Shown: in pieces, positions 58,101 through 64,000 of the stretch | Position numbering within the stretch: the first letter of the stretch is position 1 | How the letters are laid out: each line of letters opens with the position of its first letter | DNA from: Leishmania mexicana MHOM/GT/2001/U1103 | Taxonomy: Eukaryota; Euglenozoa; Kinetoplastea; Trypanosomatida; Trypanosomatidae | NCBI RefSeq assembly: GCF_000234665.1 | Contig: NC_018323.1 | Location: forward strand, 62,001 to 126,000 | DNA length: 64,000 nt | Direction: 5' to 3' | The notes under the pieces: generated by a model | Database searches by the model: none | Told to the model about the DNA's origin: nothing | The model's input: the letters and a program-made list of their open reading frames with translations, nothing else | Translations under genes and position numbers: made by a program

Positions 58101-60119
58101 ATGACGGAGGTAACTTCACCATACCGTGGCAGGGCCAAGGAGATGTGGCCGGCACCGGCTGCAGATGTAGAGAGCGAAGCCGCCGCCGCTGCCGCAGCGC
58201 CGCCGCAGCAGACAAAAGTGTGCTTTAACGTTTGCCGCCAGGAGCAGTACCACCCAAACAAGGGGTACCGGCACCTTGCGCGGAAGCTGCGGCAGGGCGG
58301 CATGGTAGAAGTAAACAAGGAGGACATCACGCTGGACCGCCTGAGCGCCAGCGACATCGTCCTCTTCCCTGCGCCGCAGACGCCCTTCTCGGAGGAGGAC
58401 ATGGCAGTGATTCGGCAGTACGTGGAAGGCGGCGGCTCTGCCATGATCCTCTTAGGTGACGGCCACGGGGGGCAGTACTCGTACCTCAGTAGGACCCTCG
58501 ACGACTGGACAGGGATCACCATCAACGAGGATTGCGTCGTGCGCACTGTTCTGCACCGCTACCTGCATCCCAAGGAAGTGTGCGTGACCAACGGCATCAC
58601 GAACCGCGCTATCAACAAGGCCGCTGGCAAGAAAGTGTTCGGCGCCGTGGGCGGGTCGCCGAGCAGCGGCTTCGGTGGCGGGACGGGCAGCATAAGGGCG
58701 AAGGGCGCCACCTCCACCATGGGCATCGGCTCCACGCTCATGACGCTCAACCGCACGGTCGGTCCTGGGCAGGCAGCAAACGCGGCGCTACTCGCGCAGA
58801 GCGCCGCCGCAGGAAGCGCTGCGGCCATGGCTGTCGACGAGGCCGAACAGGAGGCCACCAGTCTGGTCTTTGTGTATCCATACGGCCTCACCTTCAACGT
58901 GCAGCGGCCCGCCATCCCGCTCCTCAGCAGCGGTTTCATGGCGTACCCGCTGAACCGCCCGATCGCGGCGGCGTGGGAATGCCCAAAGGTGGTGGAGCAT
59001 CTTGGGCGTCGCAAGCAGGGCAAACTGCTGATGATCGGGTCGGCGCAGCTCTTCGATGACGCGTGGATTGAGAAAGAGGAGAACAGCACACTCGCCTCCA
59101 TCCTCTTCGACTACCTTGACCACAAGCTGAAGCTGAACCAGATCGATGCTGACGAGCCGGATATTACGGACTACCACCACCTTCCTGATACCGCTTCCCT
59201 CTCCGAGCGGTTGCGCGTGGCTGTAGAGCAGCACGAGGAGCTGCCGCGTGATTTTACGCAGCTGTTCGAGCTAGATTCGTTCAAGATCGACACGGACAAA
59301 ATACCAGATGTGGTGGACACCTACTCGAAGCTATCTGTGAAGGTGGAGCCGCTGACACTGATCCCGCCGGAGTTCCAGACGCCGCTGCCGCCGGTGAAGC
59401 CCGCCGTTTTTGAGCCGATTCACCGCGACCCGCCCCCGCCAGGGCTGGACCTCTTCGATCTCGACGAGGAGTTCGCGCCGGAGCGGGTCCGACTCAGCCA
59501 GCTCACGAACAAGTGCAAGGCGGATGACGTAGAGTACTACATCTTGCAGGCGGCGGAGGTGATGGGAGTGACGAAGAAACTGCGCAGCCCACGCAACCGC
59601 GACCCGCGCGCGCTGCTCGACTACGTGTTCCGCCAGGTGGTGGACTACAAGAAGGTGAACAGTGGCCCTGTCGTGTCACAGGAGGTCGGATATGGCGATG
59701 CCGCCTCCGGGGCGGCTGCGACAGACAACGCCGCTGCCGCCGCTGCCGCTCAGAACATGATGCGCGTGATTCGCGTCAGCAACGACGGCACCGGCGACGC
59801 GACCCCGTTCGACGAGAACCCACTCTGGAACCTCTACCTAGAGGCGGACTTTGCAAAGGGCACCATCGAGGGTAACCTGCAACTGCTGCGGGACTCGAGC
59901 CGCTTCAGCGCACAGGAGGCGCGTATCGAGGGCGACATCAAGCCGCCAGGCGAGCGTGAGTATTCGATGGAGTGGGGCGTCGTGCTAGACGCCGCTAATG
60001 GCGAGCAGATCATCTACGTGTTCTTAGCAATGATCCAAGGCAACCAGCTGCGCGGCGTGTGTGAGCAGGGCGGCGGCGGCAACACCCGCAACTTCCTATA
60101 TACGCTAGAAGAGCTGTAG
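58101..60119 (+). CDS. IFT52: IFT52 (BLD1/NGD5) intraflagellar transport protein, IFT-B complex
   Basis: 672 residues from the first ATG after the splice-like tract (58101). After an Ala-rich leader, the conserved N-terminal GIFT-type domain is clear: YHPNKGYRHLARKLRQG, the DIVLFPAPQTPFSEEDM segment, an IRQYVEGGGSAMILLGDGH turn and LHPKEVCVTNGITNRAINKA. The second half of that domain resumes with FVYPYGLTFNVQRPAIPLLS and FMAYPLNRPIAAAW, then MIGSAQLFDDAWIEKEEN and the DYHHLPDTASLSERLRVA region. IFT52 is a central scaffold of IFT-B needed for flagellum assembly. Unusual points are a ~75-residue Gly/Ala/Ser-rich insert inside the N-terminal domain (~177-252) and a C-terminal extension (~550-672) with a β-rich end. 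The usual family length is ~430-450. IFT80 follows 1.5 kb downstream. Confidence 0.95.
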   Translation: MTEVTSPYRGRAKEMWPAPAADVESEAAAAAAAPPQQTKVCFNVCRQEQYHPNKGYRHLARKLRQGGMVEVNKEDITLDRLSASDIVLFPAPQTPFSEEDMAVIRQYVEGGGSAMILLGDGHGGQYSYLSRTLDDWTGITINEDCVVRTVLHRYLHPKEVCVTNGITNRAINKAAGKKVFGAVGGSPSSGFGGGTGSIRAKGATSTMGIGSTLMTLNRTVGPGQAANAALLAQSAAAGSAAAMAVDEAEQEATSLVFVYPYGLTFNVQRPAIPLLSSGFMAYPLNRPIAAAWECPKVVEHLGRRKQGKLLMIGSAQLFDDAWIEKEENSTLASILFDYLDHKLKLNQIDADEPDITDYHHLPDTASLSERLRVAVEQHEELPRDFTQLFELDSFKIDTDKIPDVVDTYSKLSVKVEPLTLIPPEFQTPLPPVKPAVFEPIHRDPPPPGLDLFDLDEEFAPERVRLSQLTNKCKADDVEYYILQAAEVMGVTKKLRSPRNRDPRALLDYVFRQVVDYKKVNSGPVVSQEVGYGDAASGAAATDNAAAAAAAQNMMRVIRVSNDGTGDATPFDENPLWNLYLEADFAKGTIEGNLQLLRDSSRFSAQEARIEGDIKPPGEREYSMEWGVVLDAANGEQIIYVFLAMIQGNQLRGVCEQGGGGNTRNFLYTLEEL

Positions 60120-61600
60120 TTCGGAAGCGGCGGTTGGCCGACTGCAGTTTTCTGGCGTTTCTATCTAGCGAGCAGGGTGTATATATATATATACATTTTT
60201 TCTGTTGTTCTCTTGCCTCGCCGCTCATCGTTGCGTGTGCATCCCCTACCTCCCTCCAGCTCTCGCACAGTCTTACCCCCTCTTACATTGGAGCTTGCTC
60301 TTTCTCGGTCTCCCGGCGTATGTGTGTAGTGCGTGCGCGTCTTGGTTGTGCGTGTATGAGGCCGTTTACACCTTTCCGCCTTTCGCTCCGTCCGTGTGTG
60401 TGCGTGCGCGTCTTCAGCCAACTTTAGTGCGTTCTTCTCTTCCTCGCTTCGCCACCGCGCTCGTGTTTTCATTGTTGCACCCCTCGTGGACAGTTTCGAA
60501 GGTGAAGATTGTGCATGGCTGCCTGGTCGTGTGCCGTATGTGCCTGTATGTGTGTATCGTGATGTCAGTCATGTGGATGTGCGTCCGTGTGCGTTATCCT
60601 TCTTGCTTCCTCCCCAAGGCATGGCGGGGCTCGCCGTCGCACAGCGAACGAGGCGCACCCGTGTACGTGTGTGTGCAGCCAAGCAACGGAGGACGACATG
60701 GAAGCGAGCGACTCGCTGGGGAGGGTGAACGAAGGGGAGATGGGAGGGGTGTGCATCATGTTGCAGGAGGAGCGCTTTTATGTTTTTTTCTTGGATGTAG
60801 ATAAGCGTGCCCGCCACCTCCCTCCCTCCCTCCACGGATCCCTGGGCAAAGACGCCGTGCACACTGGGATGAAGGCGGCGCGCTCTGAACACACACAAGA
60901 CGAGAGAAGGGTAAAAAAACAAAGGGAAAAGAAGATTCAGCTCAACAAGCAACATCTACGGAGTCACTGCATATGTTTGTCAATCGTGTAACCGACGAAG
61001 ACGGTCGCTAGGATGACGGCGGAGGCAGCAGCACATGGTAGCGCTGCTATTCGTCGGCGTTCGCCTTTGATGTGGAAGTTGGGCAAGCGAATCTGCTAGT
61101 GAGGCAGCGTGGAGCGAGTTGATGCCAGCGATGACGGCACGAAGTAAGCCGGGGGTAGCGCTGACTAGAATGGTATGCCCTTTCGCGTCCTCTCATCCCT
61201 CTCTCCCCTCTCTTCCCCTCCCTTCCGCGGGTCGCATGGCTGACCCCGGGGGTGTCTCACAAGGACAAGGGAGAAGTGCATACGCCGAGTAGTCGAACCT
61301 GACGCATCCCCACGACCCTCCTTCTGCAGCCTCAAGAGGCTTTTCAAAATAGAGGCCGTGCCCACCACAACACACGGATAACACCACCGAACGTACGGCC
61401 ACCCACACACACGCACACACACACACACACACACGCACGCACACAGAGGAGGAGGGGGCGTGTCACCAGAGGCGTTCTCTTTTCTCCATCTCTGTGTTTC
61501 TGCCTGCTTCGTTCTCGCTCGCCACGTGACGGGATTATATCGGAAGGGCGGTTCCGAGACACCCTCCCTCCTTTGGACACGCACACCTCGGAGAGACGAG
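60120..61600 (+). other. Spacer between IFT52 and IFT80
   Basis: About 1.5 kb without a gene. It contains a (TA)n at 60179-60194 just after the IFT52 stop, T/G-rich 3' flank, (CA)n at 61404-61445 and a pyrimidine tract at about 61478-61525 followed by AGs near 61540, a candidate acceptor for IFT80. Confidence 0.5.
61404..61445 (+). repeat. (CA)n microsatellite, interrupted
   Basis: About 20 CA units with a few CG interruptions, roughly 155 bases before the IFT80 ATG. Confidence 0.9.
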
Positions 61601-63955
61601 ATGCGGCTGAATATTACGTCTGCAAAGGAACGCCACGGCGAGGCGTGCACGACTGTCGCCGTCTCCCTAAATGGCGACATCATCAGCGGTAGCGACGACT
61701 TCACTGTTCGTCGATGGAATGCCAACGGGGAGGCGCTAGGAGTGGTGAAGGAGTTTGATAGCTGCGTCACCTTTGTGACGTGGGTGCCGACGGTGGGGCG
61801 CGGTGCGCGTCTGGCCCGTGGCGCAGCAGCGGAAACGCGTGAGGGGCGTGACAACTGCCTTGTCGCGTGTGCCGATGGCAGCTTTTCCTTCCTGAACACG
61901 GCGAGCGGGCGAGTGGAGCGGACTATCGAGGCGCACGCTGGCAGCATTACGGCCGCTGTCTACGTCGCCGACGGCTCCTCCATCATCACGGCCGGCGAGG
62001 ACGGGTGCGTGAAGGTGTGGTCGCAGGCCGGCATCCCTCGCACGACTCTCACCAACGCCGGCCGGTGCATCAACGCGCTCTGCTGGGGTACGGAGGCGAC
62101 CGAGCTGGGCGGTGACTGCGTGCTGTACGCCGTAGGCAGCGACGTCGTCATCAAGCCGCTGAACCCTGCCATGAAGAAGCAGATCAAGTGGAAGGCGCAC
62201 AAAGGCGTTGTGCTGTGCGCGGACTGGTCGCGCATGAGCGGCATGATCGTGACGGGCGGCGAGGACGGCGTGTACAAGGTGTGGGACCCGTATGGCTGCA
62301 GCATCTTCGTCTCTCCCGCCGGCGAGCACCCCGTTACGTCGGTGCGCTTTGCCGCCGATGGTGAGAGCTTCGCGGTCGGCTCCTTCATGAACGTGCGGGT
62401 GTGTGACAAGACTGGCTGGAGCCACTCGTACGAGCGTACCACCGAGGGCAGCGCCATGGCGCTGGACTGGATGCCAGATGGTACGCAGATGATCCTCGGC
62501 AACGGCACTGGCGCGCTTAGCATTGCGCAGATCGTGGACCGCAAGGTGAGTTGGGGGCCCTACACCGTCACCCTCCTTGATAGCCGCCGGCTTACCGTGC
62601 AAGACGTGGTCAAAGACACGGTGCAGGAAATCGAGCTGGCGGACAAGGTGATCAAGCTAGAGCTAGGCTGCGGCTACCTCGTCGTGTGCACGACAACGCA
62701 GTGCTGCTGCTACCCCATAGACCGCTTGAACGCGCCAGTGCAGTTCGACCTGCGTGACCCCGTCATCTCCATCATTCTCGGGCCGCGCCAGTTCCTGCTG
62801 GCCGACTGCAGCCAGGGGCTGCAGGTGTACTCGTACGAGGGCCGCCAGATCAGCGTGCTGCGCCTGCAGGTCACGCTGAAGCCCGAGATTATGACAGCAA
62901 ACCTGCTGTCGTTGTCCCCGGACACCGTGGCGATGCGCAACCCGGCCGACGCGAACCGCATCCTCTTCTTCGATGTGAACAGTGGCAAGCCCTTCGACGC
63001 CGCCTCCATAGCCCACCACCTCGACATCGTTTCGGTTCACCTTTCCCAGTCCGGCTCCCTGCACGACCGCAAGATCGCCTTTATTGACCGCAACAACGAC
63101 TTGTACTTCGGCCCCGTGCACACCCAGCTCGGCTTCCACAAGCTGTCAACGATGACGACCAGCGTGGCATGGCACGACGCCCACGAAACCCTCGTCGCCA
63201 TCGCAGACGGTTACCTTGCAACGTGGTACTACCCCTCCACCATCTTCACCGATCGCGATTTGCTGTCGCTCACCAAGACCGTGCGCGACGGCGGGCACAC
63301 GGAGTTCACGCGAAACGACCGCATCACACACTTTCACCACACCCGCGTCCTGGTGCGGCGCGGCGGCGATGGGGCGTTGCTGACGCTGCCGGTCTCGCCG
63401 TACACTGTGATGATCTTTCAACTTGTCACGCAGAAGAACAACTGGGACGGCGCCACGCGACTGGCACGTTTCCTGAAGGACCCACTGTTGTGGGCGGTGC
63501 TGACCGCTCTAGCACTGCGAGCCGGCGAGCTGAACGTAGCCGAGATCGGCTACGGCGCTCTCAGTGACCTGGCCAAGGTGCGGTACATTCACTACATCAA
63601 GGGCATTCCGACGCCGGAGGCGCGGCAGGCAGAGCTCGCACTTTTCCAGCACCGCCCCGCCGAGGCGGAGCGCATCTTGCTGCAAGCTGGGCTCGTCTAC
63701 CGCTGTATTGACATGAACACGCGTCTGTTCAAGTGGGAGCGGGCACTGGAGATCGCAAAGGAGCGCAAGACGCATCTGGACACGGTGCTGGGCCGCAGGG
63801 AGCGCTACTTGCAGGAGGTTTCTCAGCGAGAAACGCTCGCCCCATTCAACGACCTGTCCGGCAAGGTGAAGGTTGACTGGGCGGTGATTGAGGAGAAGGT
63901 GAAGCAGGAGCTCATCAAGGAGTCGGAGCGGCCGAACGCGAAGCCATATGCTTAG
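61601..63955 (+). CDS. IFT80: IFT80 intraflagellar transport protein, IFT-B complex
   Basis: 784 residues from an ATG at 61601, close to the ~777 of vertebrate IFT80. The N-terminal half is a WD40 propeller with clear repeats such as IISGSDDFTVRRWNANG, IITAGEDGCVKVWSQAG and IVTGGEDGVYKVWDPYG (residues ~20-235). A second propeller follows (~300-560), including VISIILGPRQFLLADCSQGL and DRKIAFIDRNNDLYFGPV. The diagnostic block ATWYYPSTIFTDRDLL at ~545-560 matches the WYYPN-x-V-x-VD-x-D-I/L-L of IFT80 and relatives. The C-terminal ~200 residues are α-helical solenoid (NWDGATRLARFLKDPLLWAV, FQHRPAEAERILLQAG). IFT80 joins the peripheral IFT-B subcomplex needed for flagellar assembly. The stop at 63953-63955 lies just inside the window, so the gene is complete. 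It follows IFT52 on the same strand. Confidence 0.95.
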   Translation: MRLNITSAKERHGEACTTVAVSLNGDIISGSDDFTVRRWNANGEALGVVKEFDSCVTFVTWVPTVGRGARLARGAAAETREGRDNCLVACADGSFSFLNTASGRVERTIEAHAGSITAAVYVADGSSIITAGEDGCVKVWSQAGIPRTTLTNAGRCINALCWGTEATELGGDCVLYAVGSDVVIKPLNPAMKKQIKWKAHKGVVLCADWSRMSGMIVTGGEDGVYKVWDPYGCSIFVSPAGEHPVTSVRFAADGESFAVGSFMNVRVCDKTGWSHSYERTTEGSAMALDWMPDGTQMILGNGTGALSIAQIVDRKVSWGPYTVTLLDSRRLTVQDVVKDTVQEIELADKVIKLELGCGYLVVCTTTQCCCYPIDRLNAPVQFDLRDPVISIILGPRQFLLADCSQGLQVYSYEGRQISVLRLQVTLKPEIMTANLLSLSPDTVAMRNPADANRILFFDVNSGKPFDAASIAHHLDIVSVHLSQSGSLHDRKIAFIDRNNDLYFGPVHTQLGFHKLSTMTTSVAWHDAHETLVAIADGYLATWYYPSTIFTDRDLLSLTKTVRDGGHTEFTRNDRITHFHHTRVLVRRGGDGALLTLPVSPYTVMIFQLVTQKNNWDGATRLARFLKDPLLWAVLTALALRAGELNVAEIGYGALSDLAKVRYIHYIKGIPTPEARQAELALFQHRPAEAERILLQAGLVYRCIDMNTRLFKWERALEIAKERKTHLDTVLGRRERYLQEVSQRETLAPFNDLSGKVKVDWAVIEEKVKQELIKESERPNAKPYA

Positions 63956-64000
63956 TGTGTGTCGCTTTCCCCCTAATCTCGCGCCGCCCATGTCAGGTGC
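63956..64000 (+). other. Start of IFT80 3' flank
   Basis: Forty-five bases after the stop, too short to interpret. Confidence 0.6.

Overview
The window looks like nuclear DNA of a trypanosomatid, most likely Leishmania or a close relative. The protein-coding genes are intronless and all lie on the + strand. They are widely spaced and strongly biased to G/C at third codon positions. Long pyrimidine-rich tracts followed by AG, the expected spliced-leader acceptor pattern, lie ahead of most starts, and dinucleotide repeats and retroposon remnants fill the spacers. A run of exactly 100 Ns (52973-53072) shows this is a draft assembly. Species cannot be fixed from the sequence alone. Starts were placed at in-frame ATGs only, because several frames stay open far upstream of the first ATG.

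Layout. 1-6157 is a gene-free, comparatively AT-rich block. Its + strand is A-rich on the left and T-rich on the right, with the change around 2.3-3.1 kb, which fits a divergent strand-switch or transcription-start region. The + strand genes then run: a large mitochondrial protein containing an NDUFA6-like LYR domain (6158-8233); a nucleostemin/Grn1-type circularly permuted GTPase homologue with degenerate nucleotide motifs (9915-11930); CEP104 (13654-16281); a kinesin-14 carrying VHS-like and GAT-like regions (18734-21259); a 7.7 kb gene-free, mostly pyrimidine-rich stretch; a low-complexity protein with a C-terminal Cys/His cluster (28930-31809); a 3.4 kb gene-free stretch; an EHD-type dynamin-family ATPase without an EH domain (35211-37097); a long unknown gene broken by one frameshift (38511-43002); two diverged U-box/CCCH paralogues (44495-45439 and 49954-51135); a TMEM165/GDT1-type transporter (54098-54856); IFT52 (58101-60119); and IFT80 (61601-63955).

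Repeats. A ~950 bp repeat, about 99% identical between copies, lies downstream of each U-box/CCCH gene (46812-47762 and 51413-52361) and looks like a degenerate ingi/L1Tc-type retroelement. A different ~510 bp pair, with a near-identical core of roughly 250 bp, lies downstream of CEP104 and of the TMEM165-like gene (17032-17540 and 56493-57002). Size and position fit SIDER-type 3' UTR retroposons.

Functional themes. Cilium/flagellum genes (CEP104, IFT52, IFT80, with kinesin-14 as a microtubule motor) are over-represented. The rest covers mitochondrial complex I, ribosome biogenesis, membrane remodelling, Golgi-type ion transport and probable RNA-linked regulation. Genes in such arrays are normally co-transcribed and regulated after transcription, so adjacency alone is weak evidence of joint function.
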